Origin: UBA6059 sp965227155
GTDB taxonomy: Bacteria; Bacteroidota; Bacteroidia; Cytophagales; Cyclobacteriaceae
DNA length: 64,000 nt
NCBI GenBank assembly: GCA_965227155.1
Contig: OZ245731.1
Coordinates: forward strand, 1,116,001-1,180,000
Direction: 5' to 3'
Made by a program: the position numbers and the translations under genes. Below, piece after piece: positions 19,439 through 28,614 of this stretch; position 1 is the first letter of the stretch; each line of letters opens with the position of its first letter. The notes below the pieces were generated by a model. That model saw only the letters and a program-made list of their open reading frames with translations. It was not told the DNA's origin and ran no database searches.

Positions 19439-20551
19439 TTAGTTGGTTGCCTGGCTCGCCAGACGCTCACTTTCTGTTTCAAAAGAGTTTAGTATTGCAC
19501 CGATCTCTCGCATAAACATCAATTTATCTTCGCCCGGTGCGTAGGCATATCCCTCCAGATAATACAACCTGTTGAGCGCAGTATCTACAAAGGTATAGCT
19601 TAAAAATGGCCCGCCGGCAGAGTTGTCGCTGAGCTTCCATAATCCACTCGTTTCCAGCGCATACTTGCCATTGAAATTGACTTCTTTCACCTGAAAAGGT
19701 AACTCAGGCTGGTAGGTCATGTAAAGCTGCGGTTTTTCCACATCGCGAAGCATCGTCTGGGTAATCTCCTCACGAAAGCTCACCATGTCCTTGGTAGAAA
19801 ATATTTCGTCAGAAACGTAAGGTTGATGATGGACAAAAAAATTTTGCTCAAACTCAGGATCCAGAAATCTTACCCATACAAAATTTTGCAGGTTTTTTGC
19901 CAGGTCATATCCGTAAGGGATTTTGATGTGGAACTGGTGGTCATCATATATCGCCTGACTGATGTTATTCTCCGAGCGCGCAAAGAGCTTTTCTGCAATG
20001 CGCTTTTTCTCTAGTTGATTGAAATGTCCAACCAGCCTGTCTCCATTCTCTTCCAATTTCTGGAGCAACTGCTCATCCGTAGAGGCAAACAGATACATGA
20101 TTTCCTGCCCTCGGGCATATTCATCCTTGCGGGTGGTCATGAAAAGGTTTTCGTCGGTCCGAATTCTTTCCAGCGACTCTGGCGTAAAATTCTTTCTTAG
20201 CTCCCTACTATCCAGACTGTTTCCTTCGAGGGTGAGAACCACTACAATATTTCTGGCAAACTTAAGTACGTTGTTGAAGCGCCTGGGTGAAATGTATTTT
20301 AGGTCAAAAAAAGGTTCATCCTGAGGTAGCCCCGGTACACTTCCTGCAAAATTTTGTCTTATTGCCCTACCCAGAGGCCCCTTCCATTTGGCGCTATCCA
20401 TCACAACAAGCATTTCACCTACTTCACCACCTGCCTTAGGTAAGTAATATTTTTCCTCTGCCTTTTTTTCTTCGGGTGTTTTACAGGAGGAGATAGCTAT
20501 TAATAATCCACAAAAAAAGAAGAATAGCGTCTTAGAAGAATCTCTTAGCAT
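19439..20551 (-). CDS. DUF4837 family lipoprotein
   Basis: 370 residues. The N-terminus has a hydrophobic run and the lipobox AISSC with C23 as the likely lipidated cysteine, followed by a charged Lys/Glu linker, so it should be anchored in the envelope. The body matches DUF4837, a Bacteroidota family of unknown function, with LPKAGGEVGEMLVVMDSAKWKG-type opening and a terminal FMREIGAILNSFE. It lies between the lytic transglycosylase (50 bases upstream) and maeB (15 bases downstream), all leftward. The position beside a murein hydrolase hints at an envelope role, but nothing in the sequence proves it. Confidence 0.85.
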   Translation of the reverse strand: MLRDSSKTLFFFFCGLLIAISSCKTPEEKKAEEKYYLPKAGGEVGEMLVVMDSAKWKGPLGRAIRQNFAGSVPGLPQDEPFFDLKYISPRRFNNVLKFARNIVVVLTLEGNSLDSRELRKNFTPESLERIRTDENLFMTTRKDEYARGQEIMYLFASTDEQLLQKLEENGDRLVGHFNQLEKKRIAEKLFARSENNISQAIYDDHQFHIKIPYGYDLAKNLQNFVWVRFLDPEFEQNFFVHHQPYVSDEIFSTKDMVSFREEITQTMLRDVEKPQLYMTYQPELPFQVKEVNFNGKYALETSGLWKLSDNSAGGPFLSYTFVDTALNRLYYLEGYAYAPGEDKLMFMREIGAILNSFETESERLASQATN

Positions 20552-20601
20552 GATTACTGTTTTTAGGGAATACCGGATTCACCAATATTAAGATCTTTGA
20601 C

Positions 20602-21996
20602 TTACTGACTGCTTAGTCTCAAAAGTTGACCCGGTTTAATTGTGTTCCCTGATAAATTGTTAAGTTTTCTAATTTCGTCAATAGATACATTACTGTATCG
20701 GCGGGATATGCTCCACAAAGTATCTCCCCATTGTACACGATGATACTGACCAGAGCCCAGCTCCTGAGAATTATTATTTTGTGGTAACCCTTTTACTATA
20801 TATTGATCGGCTGTTTCACTACTGTAAGTTGGCAGCACCCAAATGTGTAAACGCTGGCCAACACGTATCAGGTTGCTTCTGAGGTTATTCCATTGCTTAA
20901 TATCTTCCACTCTCACGTGGTAGTTGGCAGCAATAGAGCCGAGCACATCACCACTTCTTACCCTGTAGGTATGCCGCTCTCTGCCGTAAGTACTGCCGGG
21001 AAGATTTCTCGCCAGATAGGCCAGTTCTTCCTTGCCTACTCTGGAGGCACTATCAAATATCGATGCCCTGTCGGCTATTATTTTGGACTTTACTTCGTAT
21101 GGAATTTTCAACACAAAATCCCTTCTGTCTTCAGGAATAGCACCTCTTTGGATCTGAGGATTAAGTACCAGAATATCATCCAAACAAATATTGACCTGGC
21201 TGGCAAGTGTCTCCAGATGCATGTATTGGCTTACATGAATGGTGTCCGTTTTGATAGGCACTTCTGGAGCAACGAATAAGTTGTGCAATTCGGCATAATT
21301 TACCGTGTAAGCAATAGCCACAAACTGAGGCACATAAGAACGTGTCTCTCTGGGCAAGTATCGATAAATATCCCAGAAACTCTTTTTGTAGCCTGACCGG
21401 CGAATGGCTTTTCTTACGTTTCCAGGCCCTGTATTGTAGGCTGCAAGGGCCAATTCCCAATCATCGAACTGACGGTATAGATCTTTGAGGTATAAGCATG
21501 CTGCTTCTGTGGCAGCAAATGGATCCATCCTGTCATCCACATACCAGTCTTTTTGCAGCCCAAACATTCTACCTGTAGATGGCATAAACTGCCATAATCC
21601 ACCTGCTCCGGCACGGGAAATCGCCGCAGGATTTAACCCCGACTCCACTATAGCCAGGTATTTTAACTCATCAGGTAAATTATGTTTGGCCAGGTAGGCT
21701 TCAAAAATTGGAAAAAAGAGATCTACTCTTTCTAGTATCCCTCGCGTGTAAGCCCGATCCCTGATTGTGAAATAATCAATGAATGACTTGACCCTATCAT
21801 TGAAATGCAACGGTATTTCCTTTTCAATACACTGAATACGGTCTGCAATTTCATCGTACGTGAAATCAGGTATGTAATCAAAATGATTGGCTGGAGATGT
21901 ATTATCAATGACCTGAGCCTGCACTGAGCTACCTACCAGGCCACAGTAAACCCAAAAAGAAAGTATAAAACGCACACTGACTATTCGAATACCCAC
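20602..21996 (-). CDS. mltD: Membrane-bound lytic murein transglycosylase D-like, LysM protein
   Basis: 464-residue periplasmic peptidoglycan lyase that cleaves the MurNAc-GlcNAc bond with anhydro-muropeptide release. A signal peptide ends about residue 28 (SVQAQ). The goose-lysozyme-like SLT domain has the catalytic glutamate E118 in AIVESGLNP, then SRAGAGGLWQFMPSTGR and the AYNTGPGNVRKAIRRSG motif. Two LysM repeats bind glycan near residues 345-390 (YRVRSGDVLGSIA) and 418-462 (HRVQWGDTLWSIS). No lipobox, unlike E. coli MltD. The upstream tatA terminator at 22024-22055 indicates that transcription starts close to this gene. Confidence 0.93.
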   Translation of the reverse strand: MGIRIVSVRFILSFWVYCGLVGSSVQAQVIDNTSPANHFDYIPDFTYDEIADRIQCIEKEIPLHFNDRVKSFIDYFTIRDRAYTRGILERVDLFFPIFEAYLAKHNLPDELKYLAIVESGLNPAAISRAGAGGLWQFMPSTGRMFGLQKDWYVDDRMDPFAATEAACLYLKDLYRQFDDWELALAAYNTGPGNVRKAIRRSGYKKSFWDIYRYLPRETRSYVPQFVAIAYTVNYAELHNLFVAPEVPIKTDTIHVSQYMHLETLASQVNICLDDILVLNPQIQRGAIPEDRRDFVLKIPYEVKSKIIADRASIFDSASRVGKEELAYLARNLPGSTYGRERHTYRVRSGDVLGSIAANYHVRVEDIKQWNNLRSNLIRVGQRLHIWVLPTYSSETADQYIVKGLPQNNNSQELGSGQYHRVQWGDTLWSISRRYSNVSIDEIRKLNNLSGNTIKPGQLLRLSSQ

Positions 21997-22023
21997 AGGC
22001 TTATTAAATTATATACCGGCTTT

Positions 22024-22055
22024 TAAGAAAAAAAGCCATAGCGATCTATGGCCTT
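22024..22055 (-). terminator. Rho-independent terminator after tatA
   Basis: GCCATAG (22035-22041) and CTATGGC (22046-22052) pair around a 4-base loop; seven A residues at 22028-22034 give a T7 tract on the minus strand. It closes the leftward envelope operon before the transglycosylase gene. Confidence 0.88.
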
Positions 22056-22082
22056 AATTTAAGTATTTTCGAAATCTAAAGT

Positions 22083-22286
22083 TTAATTCTTGTTGGTCTC
22101 GGCTTTGCCGCCTTCTTCGATTTCAGATTTAATTTCTTTGGTGGCATCTCTGAATTCGCGGATGCCCTTACCCAGACCTCTTGCAATTTCCGGGATTTTC
22201 TTAGCACCAAAAAATATTACCACTACCAGTGCAATGATGATCCACTCCCAACCTCCTGGCATTCCAAATCCTAATACAGTTTGCAT
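22083..22286 (-). CDS. tatA: Sec-independent protein translocase TatA/TatE
   Basis: 67-residue inner-membrane pore subunit of the twin-arginine pathway for folded proteins. One short helix (about 12-27, GWEWIIIALVVVIFFG) is followed by the hinge GAKKIPEIARGLGKGIREFRDA-type amphipathic helix and a charged tail, as in all TatA proteins. tatC is not in the window. It lies about 100 bases downstream of the EnvC-like gene on the same strand, in front of a strong terminator. Confidence 0.93.
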   Translation of the reverse strand: MQTVLGFGMPGGWEWIIIALVVVIFFGAKKIPEIARGLGKGIREFRDATKEIKSEIEEGGKAETNKN

Positions 22287-22385
22287 AATTGTGAACTTTA
22301 ATGTCTTATAATGTAAAGATAAGGAATAATATATTCCTTCAAGATTGCGCTTCTATAAATTTATTGAAGCCCATGCTTCTAAGTA

Positions 22386-23588
22386 CTACCTAACAGAAAG
22401 CCAGTGCTCAGGGTTCAGTTTGATATTACTTTTCCAAACCTGAAACTGAACCTCAGAGAGACCTTCTTTATCCGTAAAAACCTCGCCTATTAAATCGCCT
22501 GATTCTACAGTTTGTCCTTTTTTCACATTCACTTTTTTCAGTCGGGCGTAGAGGGTGTAGTAATCACCATGTCGAAGAATTACTACGCTATTCATCCCAG
22601 GCACAAAAGCCACCGTAGCTACCTGCCCGGGAAACACGGCCTTTACTTGTGCATCTTTGTTGGTTTGGATATCTACCCCCTGATTCTCTACCATAATGCC
22701 TTTCAAAATAGGGTGTGGTTGCTTACCAAATTTTGAGGAAATAAAGCCTGTTTCTACAGGCCATGCCAACTTATTTTTGTTAGACTCAAAGCTGCTGGAT
22801 AGCCGGGCTACATCCTCTTTCTCCTTTGTGGAAGTCACAGAAGAAGCTTTTGCTTCAGTTTCTTTTTTGATGATAGAGGCGATTAACTGATCCAACTCTG
22901 CAATGGACTTTTTGCGGCGATCTACTTCTCTTTTTAATTCTTTTTCCTTAGCGCTTAGGGTAGCCACCAAACTAGATTGGCGTTCTTTTAGTCTCACCAG
23001 ATTTCTGTTTTGTTCCAGTTGTTCTGCCAGCAGCTTGTTTTGTTCCTGCTGTTTGCTCTGCACCTCAGCCCTCTGGTTTTCCAACTCTCTTGTCACCTCT
23101 ATAATCTGTGCTACCTGAATCTGCCTTGCGTCAGTGTATTGATCGAGATATTCCAGCCGCCTCAAAAGCTGATTGAATGTTTTTGCGCTGAATAGAAAAG
23201 TAAGCTTTTGCAGACCCCAGTTGGACCGGTAAGCTGCGTAAATCATAGCTGCGTACTCCTCCTTAAGTTCTGCCAGGTCATTTTGCAAAGCATTAACCAC
23301 ACTGCTGAGATCGTCAATCTCACCACCCAACACATCAATCTCCGACCGCAATGAATTGATTAGGTTTTGTCGCTGTTGGATTTGCCTGTTGAGCGCATTC
23401 AATTGCCCTAGAGAAGCTTCCTTTTCATCAGCTGTTTCGCGAAGTATTTTTTGCGTTTCTTCAATGCGACGCAGGTTTTCGCGTCGATCCTTTTCCAGCT
23501 CTTCCTTAGATTTTTGAGCGATAGCAGGTGTCTGGAAAAAGAAGAAGGCCAAAAACAGCCATTGCCAGGTCCACCTATTTACGATCAT
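22386..23588 (-). CDS. EnvC-like murein hydrolase activator, degenerate LytM (M23) domain
   Basis: 400 residues from the ATG at 23588, which gives an immediate signal peptide (to about 25, AIAQ) and overlaps the DUF4292 stop by 14 bases. A longer frame to 23759 has no signal at its start and is unlikely. Residues about 27-245 form a long coiled coil; the LytM domain fills about 280-400. Zinc ligands are incomplete: the usual HxGxD is N302-Q-G-V-D306, and the HxH pair lost its first histidine (YAR at 347-349). This is the pattern of EnvC-type factors that activate amidases during cell separation rather than cutting peptidoglycan. Plain M23 endopeptidase is the less likely alternative. Confidence 0.88.
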   Translation of the reverse strand: MIVNRWTWQWLFLAFFFFQTPAIAQKSKEELEKDRRENLRRIEETQKILRETADEKEASLGQLNALNRQIQQRQNLINSLRSEIDVLGGEIDDLSSVVNALQNDLAELKEEYAAMIYAAYRSNWGLQKLTFLFSAKTFNQLLRRLEYLDQYTDARQIQVAQIIEVTRELENQRAEVQSKQQEQNKLLAEQLEQNRNLVRLKERQSSLVATLSAKEKELKREVDRRKKSIAELDQLIASIIKKETEAKASSVTSTKEKEDVARLSSSFESNKNKLAWPVETGFISSKFGKQPHPILKGIMVENQGVDIQTNKDAQVKAVFPGQVATVAFVPGMNSVVILRHGDYYTLYARLKKVNVKKGQTVESGDLIGEVFTDKEGLSEVQFQVWKSNIKLNPEHWLSVR

Positions 23589-24339
23589 ATTTAGAGGGTA
23601 TATTAAACGGAAATTTAAGATTTTTTCCATTGATCTCCGTTTTGTTATGTTCCAGGTTGATTTGTGTACTGACCTCTTGTGCGGCTTGAGTAGCCTTGTA
23701 TTTGATAGAAACGAAAGCATTGGCAGGCATAACCTCAGATTCAACCATCTGGAAATCACTGTAGTTGATCAGCATTTCATTGTTAGTTAGGTTATCCGCC
23801 ATCAATACTTTTTCTATTTTCAATGATGTATTGTCGATGGTGCTTCCGATCATCACGCTGCCTTCCTTTTGGTTAAGCTTGAATGCAGAGCCTTGCCTGG
23901 TTACATTGTCTTCGTTAGAAATATGCTTAAAAGCATTGCCTAGTATTACAGACTGCAACAGATCATATGTCAGGGGGAATTTGAATTTCTTGCTCAGGTC
24001 TTCAAATTTGAAAATAGAATACTGCTTATTTATTCTGTCGACTATGACAAGACTGTCTTTAGTAATTATACCCCTGGCTGCTTCAATACCCAAACCTGGG
24101 GTCACTGAAAACCATATAAGGCTATCCTTCTGAATTCTGATGTTGGCCGTAGCTTTAAGGCTGCTGCTATTATCTGTGTATTGCAGTTTTGACCTCAAGC
24201 TGAGGTTATCAAATTGCAGCTCATTGATTCTAAAATCTTCAATTTTGACAACATCCCCCTCTGATATTGCCAACTCACGTTTACAAGCAGTCTGCAATAC
24301 AATTATGAATAAAAGAAAGAGCAGCCTTTTGCTATTCAT
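23575..24339 (-). CDS. DUF4292 domain lipoprotein
   Basis: 254 residues from the ATG at 24339, which yields a compact lipoprotein signal with lipobox LQTAC and C19. An upstream in-frame ATG at 24384 lies well inside the TPR gene and adds a charged leader, so I reject it. DUF4292 is a Bacteroidota envelope family with a LolA/LolB-like beta sandwich; INIRIQKDSLIWFSVTPGLGIEAAR and DSLVIVDRINKQY are typical. The gene overlaps its upstream TPR neighbour by 8 bases and its downstream EnvC neighbour by 14 bases, so the three are tightly co-translated. A role in outer-membrane lipid or lipoprotein handling is inference from the fold only. Confidence 0.85.
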   Translation of the reverse strand: MNSKRLLFLLFIIVLQTACKRELAISEGDVVKIEDFRINELQFDNLSLRSKLQYTDNSSSLKATANIRIQKDSLIWFSVTPGLGIEAARGIITKDSLVIVDRINKQYSIFKFEDLSKKFKFPLTYDLLQSVILGNAFKHISNEDNVTRQGSAFKLNQKEGSVMIGSTIDNTSLKIEKVLMADNLTNNEMLINYSDFQMVESEVMPANAFVSIKYKATQAAQEVSTQINLEHNKTEINGKNLKFPFNIPSKYDRK

Positions 24340-26071
24340 ACAACTTCTTGTCTGCAATTTTTTTGTTGATTTTATCTGAAGCATCTTCCAGCTGTGCCGC
24401 CCGCTCCCATTGTTTTACTGCCGCCTCTACATCGCCTAGCTGGTACAGCACATCACCATAATGCTCAACTATAGTACCGCTTACATCCTCATCTTCCATG
24501 GCCTTTTCCAGATATTTTTTAGCCTGCTGATACTCTCCCTGCATATACAGCACCCAGGCATGGGTATCAAGGTATGTTGAAGTAGTGGGGTATTTTTCTA
24601 CAAGTTTAGCAGACATCTCACTCGCCTTATCGAGATTTTCTTTCCTTAATGACAGAAAATAACTGTAATTGTTAAGCACATGGTCATTGTTTGGGTCAAT
24701 CGACAATGCTTTTTCATAACTGGCATCTGATTTTGCATGATCGCCGATACCATTATAGGCATCACCCAGCTGACCATAAAATACAGTTTCGAGTTGGGGA
24801 TTGGCATTTACATATTTGGTGCCTTGCTCAAATATTCTGATTGCACTTTTGTAGTTCTTCTTGATCAAATGAGCTGTACCGCCGTAGTAATAAAGTGCCG
24901 ATTGGTTTGGGAATAATTCCAGTGCTTCCTTCGCATGATTGATAACAGCCTCGTACTTCTGCAATGACATTTCCATGCTAAGCACGTTCTGCCATAGGCT
25001 AAAATTAGAAGGATCGTCTTCCAATACCCTGGTATAATATTCCAATGCTTTTTCCTGATTGCCCAGCTTATACTGCAAATCACCAGCGATGGCAAAACCA
25101 TCTGTTTCTCCCGGGTGCGCTTTTAGCAGTGCCTCACTCAACCTGATGATCAAATCTTCAAGGTTGTCATTGGGAAGTTTGGCGATGTAGTTAGCCATCA
25201 GTTGTACTTTGGCATTGAAGTTCAATTCAGGATTGATAAAGGCCTTTTCCAGTAACTCAATTGCCTTGCGCTCTTGCCCTCTTTTCCTGAAAACTTCAGA
25301 CATGAGAATGTTCGCCTGTGCATTTTCGGGTTCATCCCGCAGCACCTGATCCAGATACACGACTGCACTATCCAGCTCCTCATTGGAAATAAGGATTTCA
25401 GCCTGCGAAATCACATAATCGGCTACACCTGGAAATTCGTTAATCAATTCGTTCCCTTCATTGATAGCATCCTGAAGCTTATTTTGCCTTAAATATATCT
25501 TCTGCTTTTGCACAGTGATCTGCTCCATGGGGCCAAAAGCTTTCTTGGCTCTATCATAGGTCTCCAATGCCTTGTCTAAATCATTTTGGTAGAGATAAAT
25601 AGCCGCTAAATCAAAAAGGTATTTGTCGCTTTCAGGGATGTTTGCCAACATTTCTTCATAGATGACTGCTGCATCTTTGAAGTTGCTCATTGTAGTGTAG
25701 AGCTCTGCTGCTATCAGGTAATAATACTTATTTTCAGGCCCCTGCTCCTTTGCTGTAAGGGCATACGGAAGTGCTTTTACATATTCCTCGTTTTGGGAAA
25801 GTACCTGAGCGATTTTGTAGTTTATGGCCGGGTTCTCAGGGTCTTTTTCATGAGCAAGCATGAAGTACTCAAAGGCCTTCTCATAATCATCGAGTATAAA
25901 GAACTTTTCGCCTTCAATGAAATAATATTGCCCTTCCAGTTTATCGTTTTTACTGATCACCTCGGGCGCTTCCTCGCTTACTTCCTGGCCAATAGTGGCC
26001 GTGCCACTCAACAAAACGAGTGTAAGCGAAAGTATATATCCGAAGAAAGGGTTATAGGAATTCTTATTCAC
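24332..26071 (-). CDS. Secreted tetratricopeptide repeat protein
   Basis: 579 residues. A signal peptide ends near residue 29 (TATIGQ). The rest is a near continuous array of TPR units, for example EKAFEYFMLAHEKDPENPAI near 62-81, EKALEYYTRVLEDDPSNFSL, KSDASYEKALSIDPNNDHVL and the ending CKAAK-like VKQWERAAQLEDAS. TPR arrays bind partner proteins, here probably in the periplasm. It is placed between the nucleotidyltransferase (2-base gap) and the DUF4292 lipoprotein, an arrangement that recurs next to LPS or flippase genes in Bacteroidota, to my knowledge. No enzymatic domain seen. Confidence 0.88.
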   Translation of the reverse strand: MNKNSYNPFFGYILSLTLVLLSGTATIGQEVSEEAPEVISKNDKLEGQYYFIEGEKFFILDDYEKAFEYFMLAHEKDPENPAINYKIAQVLSQNEEYVKALPYALTAKEQGPENKYYYLIAAELYTTMSNFKDAAVIYEEMLANIPESDKYLFDLAAIYLYQNDLDKALETYDRAKKAFGPMEQITVQKQKIYLRQNKLQDAINEGNELINEFPGVADYVISQAEILISNEELDSAVVYLDQVLRDEPENAQANILMSEVFRKRGQERKAIELLEKAFINPELNFNAKVQLMANYIAKLPNDNLEDLIIRLSEALLKAHPGETDGFAIAGDLQYKLGNQEKALEYYTRVLEDDPSNFSLWQNVLSMEMSLQKYEAVINHAKEALELFPNQSALYYYGGTAHLIKKNYKSAIRIFEQGTKYVNANPQLETVFYGQLGDAYNGIGDHAKSDASYEKALSIDPNNDHVLNNYSYFLSLRKENLDKASEMSAKLVEKYPTTSTYLDTHAWVLYMQGEYQQAKKYLEKAMEDEDVSGTIVEHYGDVLYQLGDVEAAVKQWERAAQLEDASDKINKKIADKKLYE

Positions 26072-26073
26072 AA

Positions 26074-27084
26074 TTAACTTTTTATAGTGGTGTAATCACC
26101 AACACTTAGATCTGAAGGAGAGTTTTCCAGCTTCACAAAACTTCCGATCATGGCATCCTTTATATTGACGTTTTCAAGGGTGCTATTGTTTTGTACAATG
26201 GAATTTTCAACCCTGGAGTCAATTACCTTAGTGTCGTTGCCAATAGAAACGTGTGGCCCCACCACGCTATTATGTAGCTCTACATTTTCCCCAATAAATA
26301 CAGGAGGAATGATTACACTATTCACAGAAGTGTGCGATGCTGATACCAGCCCAGCTTCTTTTGTGAAGCTCAGGTATTTTTTATTGGAATCTACAGTGGC
26401 CATTTTATTTCCACAATCAAGCCACTCTGCCACTTCTCCGGGTTTGAACTTGACGCCCTGTTGCTTGAGGTTTTCCAGCGCAGTTGTAAGTTGGTACTCC
26501 CCTCCTGCCATTATTTTATGGTCAATGAGCTTTTGAAGCTCATCGGAAAGTCTTTTGCCATCTTTGAAATAATAAATTCCTATGATTGCAAGGTCTGATA
26601 CAAATTCGCTGGGCTTCTCTACAAAATCTGTAATGTGGCTTTGAGCATCAAGTTTCACTACTCCAAAAGCCGAAGGGTCCTCAACTTTTTTCACCCAGAT
26701 GATACCGTCCTGATCTACATCAAGCTTAAAATCAGCCCTGAACAAAGTATCAGCAAAAGCAACAATGACGTTACCTGAAAGCAAAGGTTTGGCACAATGC
26801 ACAGCATGGGCCGTACCCAGGGCTTCATTTTGATAAAATATATGACCTTTCGCACCCACAGATGCTGCCACTGAAAGCAAGTGCTTTTCCACTTCTTTGC
26901 CAAAATCACCTATAACAAAGCCAATCTGATCGATAGGTTCTGTGCAGACACTGGCTATATCTTCTACGAGGCGCTGCACAATAGGCTTACCTGCAACAGG
27001 AACTAATGGTTTAGGAACAGTAAGTGTATGTGGTCGGAGCCTTTTACCCATTCCGGCCATGGGTACTACAATATTCACAGCCAT
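26074..27084 (-). CDS. NDP-sugar nucleotidyltransferase
   Basis: 336 residues. The nucleotidyltransferase signature G11-M-G13-K-R15-L...T-V-P-K25-P26-L is intact, followed by a sugar-binding core (FADTLF, EKPSEF, GIYYF, GGEYQLT) and a C-terminal left-handed beta-helix with hexapeptide turns (about 250-336: VIIPPVFIGENVELHNSVVG). It resembles RmlA/GlmU-like glucose-1-phosphate thymidylyl- or uridylyltransferases and should supply activated sugar for surface glycan made with the adjacent flippase. The exact nucleotide and sugar cannot be assigned. It is 2 bases from the TPR gene and 68 from the flippase. Confidence 0.88.
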   Translation of the reverse strand: MAVNIVVPMAGMGKRLRPHTLTVPKPLVPVAGKPIVQRLVEDIASVCTEPIDQIGFVIGDFGKEVEKHLLSVAASVGAKGHIFYQNEALGTAHAVHCAKPLLSGNVIVAFADTLFRADFKLDVDQDGIIWVKKVEDPSAFGVVKLDAQSHITDFVEKPSEFVSDLAIIGIYYFKDGKRLSDELQKLIDHKIMAGGEYQLTTALENLKQQGVKFKPGEVAEWLDCGNKMATVDSNKKYLSFTKEAGLVSASHTSVNSVIIPPVFIGENVELHNSVVGPHVSIGNDTKVIDSRVENSIVQNNSTLENVNIKDAMIGSFVKLENSPSDLSVGDYTTIKS

Positions 27085-27152
27085 AAAGGATGCTTTAGAT
27101 TAATTCGTATTCAATTCAATAAAATATGCATAAATGCGGCTGGCAAAGCTAG

Positions 27153-28604
27153 TTAATTCGATTGTAAGTTTTTGCGTTCCATAGCATAGAGCAAAGCACC
27201 ATAAATCACCAGTACAATTAATGCCGCTGAAGTACTCCACAGCAATGAAGCAAATGTTAATTGCTGGAAGGCAAAAACGATTATTACGGCCACTGCTATG
27301 TGTAGTAGTCCCTTACCAACTTTATAAGGCACCGGGAAGTACCTTTGTCCAACCCAATAGCTGATTACTGTCATTGAAAAATAGGTGATTAATGTAACCA
27401 CCGCACTGCCCAAATAGCCTAGCTGTGGAATAAGGATAGCGTTGAAGATAATAGTAATTATAGCACCAGTACTCGCTATAGCTGCACCCATTAATGTACG
27501 GTCTGTCAGCTTATACCAAATTGATAAATTATAGTAAACCCCCAAAAACAGTCCTCCTAGTAGCAGATAAGGCACAACATGTAGTCCTGCCCAGTAAGCA
27601 GGGTCTTGTAAGAATAAAAAGCCTAATAAATCCAAGTTAATGCTAATGGCTACAAATACCCAGGCACCAAATAGGATGAACTTATCTGTCACCTCACTGA
27701 AAAGCTGTGGTGATTTATCGCTACCAGCCTGTTTGAAGAAAAAAGGTTCTGCGGCATATCGAAAGGCCTGAATACCAAGGGTCATAAAAACACTCAGCTT
27801 GTAGCAGGCACCGAAAATACCCAGCGCCTCCAGATTGGTCTGGTTTGGGTAAAAATTATCTGGAAGCCAATGTTTAAGCATAGCCCTGGAAAGCATCTCG
27901 TTGGTCACGCCAGCCAATCCAATAATGATCAATGGGCTGGAATATTGAAGCATTTTGACGGCCTGTTCCTTGTCCACTCTGAGTCTTGCAAAGGTCAATT
28001 CTTTGAATAGCAACACCAGCAATAGCGCATTGGCAATCAAATTGGAGAGAAAAACATAATCGACAGATACGACGCAGCCAGGATTTATGGCAGGCACTAT
28101 CATCAAAAAAACAAGGTTAAAGCCAATGTTGACAGAGATGTTGACCAACTTGATGATTGCAAACTTCCATGCCTTATTTTGAAGCCTTAGGCGGGCAAAA
28201 GGCACGGAAACTACGGCATCAATGGCCATGATTGCGCTTAACCAATAGATGTATTTTTCATAGCCCGGGTATTCCAGCCAATTGACAATAGGTGTTGCAA
28301 AGAGACTGAGTATTCCACTGAGCAAAATGGAAAAGATCAGCAGTAAGGTTATTGCATTTTCATAATACTGTTTATCCCTGATCGGATTATCGCTGGAAAA
28401 CCTAAAGTACGCAGTTTCCATGCCCATCATGTAGATGATATTGAAAAAAGCTACATAGGCATAAAATTCCGTAACCACACCGTAGGCAGCGGGCTCAAAA
28501 ACTGCAGTGTATAATGGAACGAGGAGATAATTGAGCAGTCTACCCAGCACTGAGCTGAGTCCATAAATGGCTGTTTGCCCTGCTAGTTTTCTGATTTGGC
28601 TCAA
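27153..28604 (-). CDS. Polysaccharide flippase, MATE/Wzx-like
   Basis: 483-residue inner-membrane transporter with 12-14 predicted helices. The N-terminus (MSQIRKLAGQTAIYGLSSVLGRLLNYLLVPLYT) is the typical start of Bacteroidota oligosaccharide flippases of the polysaccharide-biosynthesis/MVIN superfamily, followed by PAAYGVVTEFYAYVAFFNIIYMMGMETAYFRF-type sequence. It probably flips a lipid-linked saccharide across the inner membrane. It is placed 10 bases after the enoyl-CoA hydratase gene and upstream of the nucleotidyltransferase. Confidence 0.9.
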   Translation of the reverse strand: MSQIRKLAGQTAIYGLSSVLGRLLNYLLVPLYTAVFEPAAYGVVTEFYAYVAFFNIIYMMGMETAYFRFSSDNPIRDKQYYENAITLLLIFSILLSGILSLFATPIVNWLEYPGYEKYIYWLSAIMAIDAVVSVPFARLRLQNKAWKFAIIKLVNISVNIGFNLVFLMIVPAINPGCVVSVDYVFLSNLIANALLLVLLFKELTFARLRVDKEQAVKMLQYSSPLIIIGLAGVTNEMLSRAMLKHWLPDNFYPNQTNLEALGIFGACYKLSVFMTLGIQAFRYAAEPFFFKQAGSDKSPQLFSEVTDKFILFGAWVFVAISINLDLLGFLFLQDPAYWAGLHVVPYLLLGGLFLGVYYNLSIWYKLTDRTLMGAAIASTGAIITIIFNAILIPQLGYLGSAVVTLITYFSMTVISYWVGQRYFPVPYKVGKGLLHIAVAVIIVFAFQQLTFASLLWSTSAALIVLVIYGALLYAMERKNLQSN

Positions 28605-28614
28605 TAGGAACTAT

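Noticed and set aside
23589..23759. Longer N-terminus for the EnvC-like protein
   Set aside because: The extension lies inside the DUF4292 gene and hides the signal peptide that starts at 23588.
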